From the NCBI RefSeq assembly GCF_039905635.1, contig NZ_CP157000.1, positions 2,232,001 to 2,296,000 on the forward strand: a DNA stretch of 64,000 nucleotides, read 5' to 3'. This stretch comes from Microbacterium sp. ProA8. GTDB lineage: Bacteria; Actinomycetota; Actinomycetes; Actinomycetales; Microbacteriaceae. The notes beneath the pieces were generated by a model. The model was given only the letters and a program-made list of their open reading frames with translations, had not been told where the DNA came from and did no database searches. Position numbers and translations under genes: made by a program. Below, in pieces: positions 45,407 through 54,911 of this stretch. Position 1 is the stretch's first letter. Each line of letters starts with the position of its first letter.

Positions 45407-48001
45407 ATGACCGACGCTCGCCCCGCACAGGGACCGATTCCGGACAAGCCCGCACTAGAGGGCCTCGAGGACAAGTGGGATGCGGCGTGGTCCCGGCAGG
45501 GCACCTACCTGTTCGATCGCGCGCGGGCCGCGCAGGTGGGTCGCGAGGGCGTCTACTCGGTCGACACTCCCCCGCCGACCGCGTCGGGAAGCCTTCACAT
45601 CGGGCACGTCTTCTCGTTCACGCACACCGACCTCAAGGTGCGGTACGAGCGCATGCGCGGCAAGACCGTGTTCTACCCGATGGGCTGGGATGACAACGGC
45701 CTGCCCACCGAGCGCCGCGTGCAGAACTACTACGGGGTGCGCTGCGACCCGTCGCTCGCGTACGAGCCGGACTTCACGCCGCCGTTCGAGGGCGGCGACA
45801 ACAAGTCGAGTCGCGCCGCCGACCAGGTGCCGATCAGCCGCCGGAACTTCATCGAGCTGTGCGAGCGGCTGACCGTCGAAGACGAGAAGCACTTCGAGGC
45901 GCTGTTCCGCCAGCTGGGGCTCAGCGTCGACTGGACCCAGACCTACCGCACCATCTCGGACGATACGATCCGCACGAGCCAGCGGGCGTTCCTGCGCAAC
46001 CTCGAACGCGGCGAGGCCTACCAGGACCTGGCCCCCACCATGTGGGACATCGACTTCCGCACCGCCATCGCCCAGGCCGAGCTCGAAGAGCGCGAGCAGC
46101 CGGCAGCGTTCCACCGTGTGGCGTTCCACAAGACCGACGGCTCGGGCGATGTGCACATCGAGACGACCCGGCCCGAGCTGCTCGCGGCCTGTGTCGCGCT
46201 CGTCGCGCACCCCGACGACGAGCGCTACCAGCCGCTGTTCGGCACGACGGTACGCACCCCGCTCTTCGAGGTCGAGGTTCCGGTGCTGGCCCATCCCCTC
46301 GCCCAGCCCGACAAGGGCTCGGGCATCGCCATGATCTGCACCTTCGGCGACGTCACCGACATCATCTGGTGGCGCGAGCTGAACCTCCCCAACCGCACCA
46401 TCCTCGGCCTCGACGGACGCATCGTTCCAGAGGCGCCGGAAGCGATCGAGACGGATGCCGGCACGGCGGCGTACGCGGAACTCGCCGGCAAGACGGTGTT
46501 CAGCGCGAAGAAGCGCGTGGTGGAGCTGCTCCAGGAATCCGGCGAGCTCGTCGGCGACCCCAAGCCCTTCACCCACGTCGTGAAGTTCTACGAGAAGGGC
46601 GATCGCCCGATGGAGATCGTCTCCACCCGTCAGTGGTACATCCGCAACGGCGCCCGCGACGAGGCGCTGCGCGAGAAGCTCATCACGCTCGGCAAGCAGA
46701 TGTCGTGGCACCCCGATTTCATGCGCGTGCGCTTCGAAAACTGGACCAACGGCCTCACCGGCGACTGGCTCGTCTCGCGGCAGCGGTTCTTCGGCGTGCC
46801 GATCCCCGTCTGGTACGCGCTCGACGAGAACGGCGAGCGTGACTACGACCGCGTCATCACGCCCGACCACGCGTCGCTCCCCGTCGACCCGTCGATCGAC
46901 GTCCCTCCGGGCTTCAGCGCCGATCAGCGCGGCGTCCCCGGTGGCTTCGAGGGCGAGAACGACATCTTCGACACGTGGGCGACCTCGTCGCTCACGCCGC
47001 AGCTCGCCGGCGGCTGGGAGCGCGACCCGGAGCTCTGGAACCTCGTCGCACCGTTCGACATGCGTCCGCAGGGCCAGGACATCATCCGCACGTGGCTCTT
47101 CTCGACGCTGCTGCGCAGCGCCCTCGAGGACGACCGGGCGCCGTGGACGGATGCCGCGATCTCGGGCTTCATCGTGGACCCCGACCGCAAGAAGATGTCG
47201 AAGTCGAAGGGCAACGTCGTCACCCCGGCCGACATCCTCTCGCAGCACGGCTCGGACGCGGTGAGGTACTGGGCGGCGTCGAGCCGTCTCGGCACCGACG
47301 CGGCCTTCGACCCGCAGAACCCGACGCAGGTGAAGATCGGCCGTCGCCTCGCGATCAAGGTGCTCAACGCGGCGAAGTTCGTGCTGTCGTTCCCCGTGCC
47401 CGAGGGCGCGCAGGTGACGCACGCGCTGGATGCCTCGATGCTCACGGCGCTGGACGCGGTGGTGCGCGACGCGACCAAGGCGCTGGACGCCTACGACCAC
47501 GCGCGAGCGCTGGAGCTGACGGAGTCGTTCTTCTGGACGTTCTGCGACGACTACCTCGAGCTGGTCAAGGAGCGCGCCTACAACCAGACCGACGTGGGGC
47601 AGGCCTCGGCCGCCCTGGCGCTGCGCATCGCGCTGTCGACGCTCCTGCGGCTGTTCGCCCCGGTGCTCGCGTTCGCGGCGGAGGAGTCGTGGTCGTGGTT
47701 CAACGAGGGCTCGGTGCACAATGCGCCGTGGCCCGAGCCGCTCGGCATCGAGGGCGACCCGGCCGTGCTCCGCATCGTCGGCGAGGCGCTGATCGGCGTC
47801 CGTCGCGCGAAGACCGAGGCGAAGGTGTCGCAGAAGGCCCAGGTGTCCCACGTCACGATCGGCGCCACCGCCGATGCCATCGCGGCGCTGCGTCTGGCCG
47901 AGGGCGACCTGAAGGCCGTCGGTCGCATCGCCGAGATCCGCTACGACGGGGCCGACGCACTGTCGGTCACCGACATCGAGCTCGCACCGCAGGAGGACTG
48001 A
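45407..48001 (+). CDS. valS: Valyl-tRNA synthetase
   Basis: 864 residues. HIGH motif in GSLHIGHVFSF, WDDNGLPTERR typical of ValS, editing domain with HIETTRPELLAACVALVAHP, and KMSKS in [11 protein letters not shown]. Shorter than E. coli ValS (951), in line with the compact actinobacterial/archaeal-like type with a reduced C-terminal coiled coil. ATG 45407 has GAGGAG nine bases before. A small gene follows after one base. Confidence 0.97.
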   Translation: MTDARPAQGPIPDKPALEGLEDKWDAAWSRQGTYLFDRARAAQVGREGVYSVDTPPPTASGSLHIGHVFSFTHTDLKVRYERMRGKTVFYPMGWDDNGLPTERRVQNYYGVRCDPSLAYEPDFTPPFEGGDNKSSRAADQVPISRRNFIELCERLTVEDEKHFEALFRQLGLSVDWTQTYRTISDDTIRTSQRAFLRNLERGEAYQDLAPTMWDIDFRTAIAQAELEEREQPAAFHRVAFHKTDGSGDVHIETTRPELLAACVALVAHPDDERYQPLFGTTVRTPLFEVEVPVLAHPLAQPDKGSGIAMICTFGDVTDIIWWRELNLPNRTILGLDGRIVPEAPEAIETDAGTAAYAELAGKTVFSAKKRVVELLQESGELVGDPKPFTHVVKFYEKGDRPMEIVSTRQWYIRNGARDEALREKLITLGKQMSWHPDFMRVRFENWTNGLTGDWLVSRQRFFGVPIPVWYALDENGERDYDRVITPDHASLPVDPSIDVPPGFSADQRGVPGGFEGENDIFDTWATSSLTPQLAGGWERDPELWNLVAPFDMRPQGQDIIRTWLFSTLLRSALEDDRAPWTDAAISGFIVDPDRKKMSKSKGNVVTPADILSQHGSDAVRYWAASSRLGTDAAFDPQNPTQVKIGRRLAIKVLNAAKFVLSFPVPEGAQVTHALDASMLTALDAVVRDATKALDAYDHARALELTESFFWTFCDDYLELVKERAYNQTDVGQASAALALRIALSTLLRLFAPVLAFAAEESWSWFNEGSVHNAPWPEPLGIEGDPAVLRIVGEALIGVRRAKTEAKVSQKAQVSHVTIGATADAIAALRLAEGDLKAVGRIAEIRYDGADALSVTDIELAPQED

Positions 48002-48002
48002 C

Positions 48003-48251
48003 ATGCAGCTGGGAACCCGCTGGACCTCGGGCGACGAACCGCCCCGGGCCGTGCCCGAGGCGCTGCGCCGCGGCATCCGCTCGGTCGACGACACCATTCC
48101 GGGCGACCAGCTCGGTCAGCCACGTCCGCACTGGACGCTCACCTGGCTCGAGGGCAAGCCGATCGCCGAGCTCGACACCGGCGTGATCGTGACACTCGAC
48201 GCCGACGGCAAAGCCGTCGCCCGGAACGATCCGGACGACGGCTTCGGCTAG
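48003..48251 (+). CDS. Small conserved protein of unknown function downstream of valS
   Basis: 82 residues, soluble. Features: TRWTSGDEPPRAVPEALRRG, WTLTWLEGKPIAELDTGVIV, then a LDADGKAVARND end. Looks like a small beta-rich protein; I do not recognise a family. ATG lies one base after the valS stop, so it is co-translated with valS. Confidence 0.75.
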   Translation: MQLGTRWTSGDEPPRAVPEALRRGIRSVDDTIPGDQLGQPRPHWTLTWLEGKPIAELDTGVIVTLDADGKAVARNDPDDGFG

Positions 48252-48272
48252 ACGCTTCGCACAGACGCGGCC

Positions 48273-49697
48273 TCAGTCCTCCGGGGCGTTGTGCGTCGAT
48301 GCGGAGAGGAGCAGTCGCGCCGCGATGAGACTCGCCACCAGGGTGACACCTGCGGCGAGCAGGAACGGCAGCCGCAGATCGATGCGCGCCACCCAGCCTC
48401 CGAGCAGCGTCGCGAAGGGGAAGACGCCCCACGTCAGCGTGCGGCTGATCCCCAGCACACGGCCGAACAGGTGCCCGGGCACGATCCGCTGCCGGAGGGC
48501 GCCCCACGGCACGTTCCAGGTCGAGACCGCCGCAGCCATCGTCGCGTACGCGATCGTGGCCGAGATCGCCTCGGGCGCCGCCCACACTCCCGCGAGCCCG
48601 ATCGCTGCCACGAAGTTGGCCCCGAGCATCACCCGGCCGCGTCCGAACTTGGCGACCAGTGACGCCGCGACGAGCGAGCCCGCGAGGCCGCCCAGCCCGA
48701 TGCCGGCGGTGACGAGTCCGATGGCGGCCGGTGCGACGTGGTGCACATCGAGGAAGTAGAGGAACACCGGGGCCTGCGCGAACGCGAACGCGCAGCCCAC
48801 GATCGAGGTGAACAGGACCATCGAGCGGAGAAAGCGGTGGTTCCAGAGATAGGCGAGCGCCTCTCGAGCCGAGACGTTCGAGGGTGCGGATGCCGAAACC
48901 TCGGACTCGCCCTCCTCCGCCTCGACGTCGGCGTCGATGTCGGCGGCGGCGTCGGCCGTGTCGGTCGCGGCGCCCATGTCGGCCGCGGCGAGCGGCTCGC
49001 CCGCGGCCACCGCGGCCTCCGCCGTCGGCGCCGTGCTCTTGCGTGCCGGCTCCTCTGCCCGCAACGGGCGCGCCGCCGACAGCGGCAGCATCACCGCGAG
49101 GACGATCGGGATGAGGTAGCCCGCTGCTCCGACCCAGAGCGGCAGCGCCAGCGAGAGGGCGAACAGCACGCCGCCGATCGGCGACGCGATGAAGCTGTCG
49201 ATCGTGATCTGCGCCGCCTGCAGCCAGCCGTTGGCACGGTCCAGCGCGGGGCGCTGCACCACGCTCGGCACGATGGAGTTGGTCGCGTTGTCGAAGAGCG
49301 TCTCACCGAGGCCGAACACGAGCACGCCGGCGAACAGCCACCAGATGTCGAGGGCGCCCGTCACCGTCAGGGCGGCGAGCCCGACGGCGGCGAGCCCGCG
49401 AAGGCCGTTGGCGATCGCCATGACCCATCGGCGATCGAACCGGTCGACGATCATGCCCGCCGGCAGTCCGAAGACGAGCCACGGCAGGAAGGCCAGTGCG
49501 CCGATCGCAGAGATCGCGAGCGGGTCGCGGGTGAGCGTCGTCGCAATCAGCGGAACGGCGACGCGGCCGACCCCGTCCGCCAGGTTGCTGAACGCCGCCG
49601 CCGTCCACAGCTTGCCGAAGTCGCGGCCGAGCGGGACCCTGCGCGCCCGCCCGGCCGGCGACCCCGTCCGCTCCACGGTGTCGATGCTCTCGCTCAT
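48273..49697 (-). CDS. MFS exporter (enterobactin-exporter/MdtG-like group)
   Basis: 474 residues, about 12 transmembrane helices: [46 protein letters not shown] and [13 protein letters not shown] are typical of the MFS_3 group of drug/siderophore exporters. The central cytoplasmic loop (about 215-265) is unusually long and acidic (runs of Ala/Asp/Glu). Start overlaps the stop of the 76-residue gene by four bases. Third gene of an operon headed by an ArsR-type regulator, so a drug-inducible exporter is a fair guess. Confidence 0.9.
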   Translation of the reverse strand: MSESIDTVERTGSPAGRARRVPLGRDFGKLWTAAAFSNLADGVGRVAVPLIATTLTRDPLAISAIGALAFLPWLVFGLPAGMIVDRFDRRWVMAIANGLRGLAAVGLAALTVTGALDIWWLFAGVLVFGLGETLFDNATNSIVPSVVQRPALDRANGWLQAAQITIDSFIASPIGGVLFALSLALPLWVGAAGYLIPIVLAVMLPLSAARPLRAEEPARKSTAPTAEAAVAAGEPLAAADMGAATDTADAAADIDADVEAEEGESEVSASAPSNVSAREALAYLWNHRFLRSMVLFTSIVGCAFAFAQAPVFLYFLDVHHVAPAAIGLVTAGIGLGGLAGSLVAASLVAKFGRGRVMLGANFVAAIGLAGVWAAPEAISATIAYATMAAAVSTWNVPWGALRQRIVPGHLFGRVLGISRTLTWGVFPFATLLGGWVARIDLRLPFLLAAGVTLVASLIAARLLLSASTHNAPED

Positions 49698-49924
49698 CGC
49701 GGGAGCATCCCCGTCGCAGCCAGCGCCTCGGCGTCACGCCGTGCGCCGCTCTGTGCGGTCTGTGCGGTCACTGCGCGGCGCCGTCCGGCACCGTCCCGCC
49801 GCTCGACACGCGCGATCACGTACGCGTCGATGGCGGATGCCGCGCGCAGCAGCGCCCGGTCGAATCGAGTGGCAGATGCACCGAAGCCGCGTGCCGCGAG
49901 TTCGCCTGCCGTGATGGTGGTCAT
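49694..49924 (-). CDS. Small unknown protein between ArsR regulator and MFS exporter
   Basis: 76 residues: [40 protein letters not shown], then a basic Ala/Arg tail. Helical, amphipathic, no known domain. AGGAGG precedes the ATG; both ends overlap neighbours by four bases (ATGA), strong support that it is real. Confidence 0.72.
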   Translation of the reverse strand: MTTITAGELAARGFGASATRFDRALLRAASAIDAYVIARVERRDGAGRRRAVTAQTAQSGARRDAEALAATGMLPR

Positions 49925-50556
49925 GACTGTCCTCCTAGTTGCGGAAGCGGGAAGACGTCGGCCCGGATGGTGACGGGGCGTACGTTCTCGCCGGTCTGAT
50001 TGCGGTAGTTGTCCACGGCCTCGTCGATCACGGCCATGATCCGGAGAGTCAGCTGCTTGCTCTGCTCGGGTGTGAGTCGCGCGGTGGCCGTGGAGATGAG
50101 GGTGCCGTCCTGCCAGGACTCGTCCTCTCCGCCGATCCCCCGGTTGACGAACTCGAGCAGCTGATCGTTCCGGTTGCGGAGGAACTCGTTCATCACCACC
50201 TGGGTCGCGGCACGGCCGGCCGGCGTGGCCATCGCGTCGGGGTTGGCGAACGACACGCCCCCCACCGGACGCTCCCACCAGCGCTCGCGACCGGTGCCGC
50301 GGTCAGGCGCCTCGCGGATGAGGTCCTGCTTGGCGAGTGCGCGCAGGTGGTAGCTGGTCGAGCCGCTGGATTCGCCCAGACGCTCGGCGAGCGAGCTCGC
50401 CGTCTGCGGGCCGTACTGGCTGAGGATGTCGTAGATCCTCACGCGGAGGGGGTGAGCGAGTGCACGCAGCGCGCCGGAGTCGAGGACGCGGTCCGCGTTG
50501 TGACGCTGTTCGCTTCGGGCCGCGGCATCCGCCTGCTGCTCCTCGTTCTCTGTCAT
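49921..50556 (-). CDS. ArsR-type winged-helix transcriptional regulator
   Basis: 211 residues. The DNA-binding domain is at about 25-95: LRALAHPLRVRIYDIL, LAERLGESSGSTSYHLRALA and DLIREAP, followed by RWWERP and a C-terminal part of 100 residues (helical; possible ligand or dimer region). No metal-binding Cys pair is seen, so it is not a metal sensor of the classic kind. ATG 50556 has GAGGAC. Three tandem 14-bp sites lie just upstream, so autoregulation of its operon and perhaps of the divergent M3 peptidase gene is likely. Confidence 0.9.
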   Translation of the reverse strand: MTENEEQQADAAARSEQRHNADRVLDSGALRALAHPLRVRIYDILSQYGPQTASSLAERLGESSGSTSYHLRALAKQDLIREAPDRGTGRERWWERPVGGVSFANPDAMATPAGRAATQVVMNEFLRNRNDQLLEFVNRGIGGEDESWQDGTLISTATARLTPEQSKQLTLRIMAVIDEAVDNYRNQTGENVRPVTIRADVFPLPQLGGQS

Positions 50557-50573
50557 GTCCTCAGCGTAGCGAT

Positions 50574-50624
50574 GCAAAGAACTCTTTGCAAGCTTTTCTT
50601 TGCAATCAGTTGTTTGCAAACAGT
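50574..50624. promoter_or_regulatory. Operator-like 14-bp direct repeats with dyads upstream of the ArsR-type gene
   Basis: Three copies start at 50583, 50597 and 50611 with exact 14-bp spacing (TCTTTGCAAGCTTT, TCTTTGCAATCAGT, TGTTTGCAAACAGT). Within them are the inverted repeat GCAAAGA-AC-TCTTTGC (50574-50589) and the palindrome TGTTTGCAAACA (50611-50622). They lie 18-66 bases before the regulator's ATG and about 40-80 before the M3 peptidase gene. The stretch is much more AT-rich than its surroundings. Confidence 0.75.
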
Positions 50625-50649
50625 TCTCGGCATCCTGTCCTCGCGCCAC

Positions 50650-50655
50650 TAGGCT
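50650..50655 (+). promoter_or_regulatory. -10 box of the leaderless M3 peptidase gene
   Basis: TAGGCT seven bases before the ATG at 50663. Confidence 0.5.
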
Positions 50656-50662
50656 GGGCGCC

Positions 50663-52714
50663 ATGCCGAACGACAACCCGCTCCTCTCGCCCAGCGCCTT
50701 GCCCTACGGGCTTCCCGACTATGCCGCGATCCGTCCCGAGCACTATCTGCCCGCGTTCGAGCAGGCGTTCGCGGCGCATACGGCCGAGGTGTCGGCGATC
50801 ACGCGCGTGCGCTCCATGCCGACATTCGAGAACACCCTGGTCCCGCTCGAAGAGAGCGGGCGCCTGCTGGGCGATGTCGCGCGGACGTTCTACACCGTGT
50901 CGTCAGCGGATGCGACATCCGAGATCCAGGAGATCGAAGAGCAGCTGGCGCCCCTCATGTCGGCGCACCAGGACTCCATCCAGCTGGACTCCGCGCTGTA
51001 CTGGCGCATCAAGACGATCCACGAGCAGCTGGATCAGCTCGATCTCACCGCGGAGCAGCGGTATCTCGTCGAGCGTCACTACACCGAGATGTCGCACGCC
51101 GGCGCGGGCCTCGACGACGACGCCAAGAAGCGCCTCACCGAGCTGAACCAGCGGCTGTCGACGCTGACCACCCAGTTCGAGAAGAACCTCCTCGCCGATA
51201 CGAACGACTTGGCGGTCGTGTTCGACGACGCCTCCCAGCTCGACGGGCTCGCTGAGGGCGAACTGTCCGCGGCCGCACAGGCCGCCGCCGACCGTGGTCT
51301 CGACGGCAAATGGGTCGTCACACTCACCTTGTTCACGGGCCATCCCTACCTGTCGAGTCTGACCGACCGGGAGTCCCGCGCACGCCTGCTGGCGGCATCC
51401 CGCTCCCGCGGCTCCCGCGGCAACGAGAACGACAACCGTGCCACCCTGCTCGAGATCGTGCGTCTGCGGGCCGAACGGGCGGCGCTGCTGGGCTACGACT
51501 CGCACGCGGCTTACATCACGTCGGACGAGACAGCCGGCTCCCCCGCTGCGGTGCATGATCTTCTGCGTCAGCTGGCCGTTCCCGCAGCCCGCAACGCGCG
51601 CCGCGAGCAGCAGAAGCTGCAGGCGATCATCGACGCCGGCAGCGAACCGTTCGCGCTCGAGGCCCACGACTGGGCGTTCTACACCGAGAAGGTGCGGGCT
51701 GCGGAGTACGACCTCGACCGGTCGGCGCTGCGCCCCTGGTTCGAGGCCGAGCGGGTGCTGCAGAACGGCGTGTTCCGCGCCGCGACCGACCTGTACGGCG
51801 TCACGTTCACCGAACGCGGCGACCTCGGCGGCTATCACGACGACGCACGCGTCTTCGAGGTGCACAACGCCGACGGATCCGCACTCGGACTCTTCATCCT
51901 CGACCTGTACACGCGCGACACGAAGCGCGGCGGCGCCTGGATGAACTCGATCGTCCTGCAGTCGCGCCTGCGCGGCACGCAGCCCATCGTGGTCAACAAC
52001 CTGAACGTGCCCAAGCCCGCCGAGGGGCGACCGACGCTCCTCAGCCTCGACGAGGTCACGACGCTGTTCCACGAATTCGGCCACGCGCTGCACGGCCTGT
52101 TCGCGACGGTCACCTACCCCCACTTCGCGGGCACCAATGTGTACCGGGACTTCGTGGAGTTCCCGAGCCAGGTGAACGAGATGTGGATCTACTGGCCCGA
52201 GATCCTCGCGTCGTACGCCCGCCACATCGACACCGACGAGCCGCTTCCGACCGAGATCGTCGAGAAGCTGCATGCCTCCGAGGCGTTCAACCAGGGCTTC
52301 GCGACCAGCGAGTACCTGGCGGCGGCGTGGCTCGACCAGGCGTGGCACTCGCTCTCGGTCGACGAGGCGGCGGCCGATCTCGACGTCGCCGCGTTCGAGG
52401 CATCCGCTCTCGCCGACATCGGCCTCGACAACCCGGTGGTGCCGACGCGCTACTCGTCGACCTACTTCGCGCACGTCTTCTCGGGCGGCTACAGCGCCGG
52501 CTACTACTCGTACATCTGGAGCGAGGTCCTCGACGCCGACACGGTGGAGTGGTTCCGTGAGAACGGCGGCCTCCGCCGCGAGAACGGCGATCGCTTCCGT
52601 GACCGTCTGCTGGGGGTCGGCGGATCCAAGGATCCGCTCGAGGCGTACCGCGACTTCCGTGGACGGGATGCCGAGATCCAGCCGCTGCTCGAGCGCCGCG
52701 GCCTCGCCGGCTAG
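50663..52714 (+). CDS. M3 family peptidase (peptidyl-dipeptidase Dcp-like)
   Basis: 683 residues, cytoplasmic zinc oligopeptidase. Zinc motif HEFGHALHG, with the third ligand in PSQVNEMW; ANL-type N-terminal helical half and C-terminal FSGGYSAGYYSYIWSEVLDAD, which favours Dcp over oligopeptidase A or PepF. It degrades short peptides left by Clp-type proteases. ATG 50663 lies seven bases from a TAGGCT box, so probably leaderless. The 14-bp operator repeats lie just upstream. Confidence 0.94.
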   Translation: MPNDNPLLSPSALPYGLPDYAAIRPEHYLPAFEQAFAAHTAEVSAITRVRSMPTFENTLVPLEESGRLLGDVARTFYTVSSADATSEIQEIEEQLAPLMSAHQDSIQLDSALYWRIKTIHEQLDQLDLTAEQRYLVERHYTEMSHAGAGLDDDAKKRLTELNQRLSTLTTQFEKNLLADTNDLAVVFDDASQLDGLAEGELSAAAQAAADRGLDGKWVVTLTLFTGHPYLSSLTDRESRARLLAASRSRGSRGNENDNRATLLEIVRLRAERAALLGYDSHAAYITSDETAGSPAAVHDLLRQLAVPAARNARREQQKLQAIIDAGSEPFALEAHDWAFYTEKVRAAEYDLDRSALRPWFEAERVLQNGVFRAATDLYGVTFTERGDLGGYHDDARVFEVHNADGSALGLFILDLYTRDTKRGGAWMNSIVLQSRLRGTQPIVVNNLNVPKPAEGRPTLLSLDEVTTLFHEFGHALHGLFATVTYPHFAGTNVYRDFVEFPSQVNEMWIYWPEILASYARHIDTDEPLPTEIVEKLHASEAFNQGFATSEYLAAAWLDQAWHSLSVDEAAADLDVAAFEASALADIGLDNPVVPTRYSSTYFAHVFSGGYSAGYYSYIWSEVLDADTVEWFRENGGLRRENGDRFRDRLLGVGGSKDPLEAYRDFRGRDAEIQPLLERRGLAG

Positions 52715-52721
52715 CGCCGGA

Positions 52722-53840
52722 TCACAGCAGGTCGAGCTGGCGCGCGAACGCACGCACGCGATCGGCCATGAGGGCGGGCACTTCGGCGACGGCGAAGTGC
52801 CCGCCCTCATCGAGCCGCTCGAACGTGCGCAGGTCACGGTAGAAGCGCCGCGCGAGCGACTCCGGATAGTCGCCCTCGTGGCGCTGGATGTGGACGGATG
52901 CCGGAATCACGACCGGGGGCATCTCATCGGGCTGGTCCGCCCCCTCGTAATACGGGCGGAACGAGGAGCCGATGCTCTGCGTGGTCCAGTAGATCATCGC
53001 CTCGGTGAGGATGCGATCACGCGAGATCCGGCGCTCGACGGCCCGCGGCTCCCCCTCGGGCGTGTCGCTCCACTCCACGAGCTTCTCCGTCAGCCACGCG
53101 AGCAGCCCCGCCGGAGAGTCGTTCAGGGCGGCCGCCAGGGTGTCGGGCCGCGTCCCCTGCACGTGCCCGTATGCGCCGTTCGCGCCGCCCCACTGCTCGA
53201 GGCGCGAGAAGAACGCCACCTCGTCGGGGGCGGTGAGCTCCGGCCGCTCGGCCATCGACGGGAAATGCGAGTGGGTCGCGATGACACCCGCCACCGCGTC
53301 GGGGTACGAGCCGGCGATCAGGTCGTTCACGTTGGCCGAGACATCCTCGCCGTACGTGAGATACCTCTCGTAGCCCAGCACCTCCGTCATGAGAGCGTGC
53401 ATCGTGGCCGCGAGGCGGACCTCGGTGATGGGGCCGTCGGCGTAGGGCGAGGAGTAGGCGAAGCCCGGGAAGCTCGGCACCACGACGTGGAAATCCGGCA
53501 GCAGGTCGGCGAAATTCAGCTGCAGTGCGAAGGTGTGCGGCCACCCGTGCATCACGAGCAGCGCCGGTGCGTCCTCGCGTTCGGAGCGCAGGTGGGCGAA
53601 GTGGACGGTGCTGTCGCCGATCTCGGCGAGGAACTGGGGATGCCGGTTCAGCCACGCCTCGCGGGATCGCCAGTCCCAGGTGCGCCAGGTCGCGACGAGG
53701 TCCGCGAGGTAGTCGGCGCTCATGCCGGACGCCGGCCGGCGCGGCGAATCGGGCAACGGCCGGAAGCGATCGAGACGCTCACCGAGATCTGTGAGCGTGG
53801 AGTCGGAGACCTGGATCGAGAAGGGGCGCGGGCTGTTCAC
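52722..53840 (-). CDS. Epoxide hydrolase-family alpha/beta hydrolase
   Basis: 372 residues with the N-terminal EHN domain (PFSIQVSDSTLTDLGERLDR) and alpha/beta-hydrolase core: oxyanion HGWPHTF, VVVPSFPGFAYSS, nucleophile region YGEDVSANVNDL and catalytic His in DEGGHFAVAEVP. The nucleophile elbow differs from the usual GGDWG (the Asp of GEDVS would serve). Soluble; substrate unknown. GTG 53840 is fixed by a TAGCTT -10 box six bases upstream. Confidence 0.88.
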   Translation of the reverse strand: MNSPRPFSIQVSDSTLTDLGERLDRFRPLPDSPRRPASGMSADYLADLVATWRTWDWRSREAWLNRHPQFLAEIGDSTVHFAHLRSEREDAPALLVMHGWPHTFALQLNFADLLPDFHVVVPSFPGFAYSSPYADGPITEVRLAATMHALMTEVLGYERYLTYGEDVSANVNDLIAGSYPDAVAGVIATHSHFPSMAERPELTAPDEVAFFSRLEQWGGANGAYGHVQGTRPDTLAAALNDSPAGLLAWLTEKLVEWSDTPEGEPRAVERRISRDRILTEAMIYWTTQSIGSSFRPYYEGADQPDEMPPVVIPASVHIQRHEGDYPESLARRFYRDLRTFERLDEGGHFAVAEVPALMADRVRAFARQLDLL

Positions 53841-53846
53841 ACGCCG

Positions 53847-53852
53847 AAGCTA
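53847..53852 (-). promoter_or_regulatory. -10 box of the epoxide hydrolase-like gene
   Basis: Minus-strand TAGCTT, then CGGCGT, then the GTG at 53840; it overlaps the end of the upstream serine hydrolase gene. Confidence 0.5.
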
Positions 53853-54833
53853 GTCGGCACTTCCGACACGCTCACGAATGCCCTGCATCACCTCGCGCGT
53901 TCGCGCGAAGGTGCGCACTTCGATGTTGGCGAGGCCCGACACGGTGATGCCCGTCGCCGGGTCGTGCCGGCTCACCGCCGTCACGCCGTGATCCCCTCCG
54001 GCCATCACGAGGTCGCCGTCGTCGAGCCACACACCCCGCCCGTAGCCCATGCCGTCGTCAGCCTCTGCGGTGGTCGGCTCGAGGGCCAGCGGAACGAGTT
54101 CCTGAGGGAGGATGCGGCCCGCACGCAGCGCACGCCAGAACCGGTGGAGGTCGGCCACGGTCGAATGCGCCCCGCCGTCTCCTGATCCGACGACCGGCAG
54201 CTCGAACACATTGGTGCGCCCATCGTCCTTGTAGCCCGTGGCGGTTCCCGTCGGCAGCAGGTCCGAACGCGGGAAGCCGGACGACGTCATCCCGGCGGGT
54301 GCGAAGACCCGGTCCGCGACGAGTCGTGCGAACGGGGCGCCGGCGGCGCGCTCGGCGAGGACGGCGAGCACGACGTAGCCGCCGTTGCAGTACGAGAACC
54401 GCTCCCCCGCCGTGAACTTCGCAGGAAAGCCCTCGAGCATGGGCAAGTAGGCGGGAGTCGAGTCGAGTCGCTGAGCGGGGATGCTCAGCGACGCCAGCGC
54501 GTCCACCTCTTCGTCGAGGTAGTCCCCGATTCCCGAGGTGTGGGTCAGCAGGTGATCGATCGTGACGTCGTCGGCGATGAGTGGCAGGTCATCGCCGAGA
54601 AGTGCACGGGCCGCGTCGTCGAGAGACAACAGGCCGTCGGCGACGAGCGACAGCAGGGTGATCGCCGTGAACGTCTTGGTGCCGCTGGCGAGTCCGAATC
54701 GGGTGCCGGGCGTGTTGGCGACACCGGCGGTGCGGTCCGCCAGTCCCACCGCCCACTCGCCGACGACCTCATCGTCGCGGCGGATGCTGATGACGCCGCT
54801 GAAGCCGTCCAGATCCGGCGTGAACGTGTCCAT
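53850..54833 (-). CDS. Serine hydrolase (class C beta-lactamase fold)
   Basis: 327 residues. SxxK motif in GLASGTKTFTAIT, YxN-type motif in FSYCNGGYVVLAVL, and a HxG-type motif near GGDHGVT. No signal peptide, so cytoplasmic: an esterase or peptidase of the S12 group rather than a true beta-lactamase. ATG 54833 follows TACAGT by six bases (leaderless). Confidence 0.9.
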   Translation of the reverse strand: MDTFTPDLDGFSGVISIRRDDEVVGEWAVGLADRTAGVANTPGTRFGLASGTKTFTAITLLSLVADGLLSLDDAARALLGDDLPLIADDVTIDHLLTHTSGIGDYLDEEVDALASLSIPAQRLDSTPAYLPMLEGFPAKFTAGERFSYCNGGYVVLAVLAERAAGAPFARLVADRVFAPAGMTSSGFPRSDLLPTGTATGYKDDGRTNVFELPVVGSGDGGAHSTVADLHRFWRALRAGRILPQELVPLALEPTTAEADDGMGYGRGVWLDDGDLVMAGGDHGVTAVSRHDPATGITVSGLANIEVRTFARTREVMQGIRERVGSAD

Positions 54834-54839
54834 GATCGA

Positions 54840-54845
54840 ACTGTA
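54840..54845 (-). promoter_or_regulatory. -10 box of the serine hydrolase gene
   Basis: Minus-strand TACAGT, then TCGATC, then the ATG at 54833. Confidence 0.5.
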
Positions 54846-54911
54846 TCCGCGGCGCCGGGCGCGTGACAGAACGCGAAGGCGCCGGTCTTCCGACGCGACC
54901 GCGAGAAGTGA

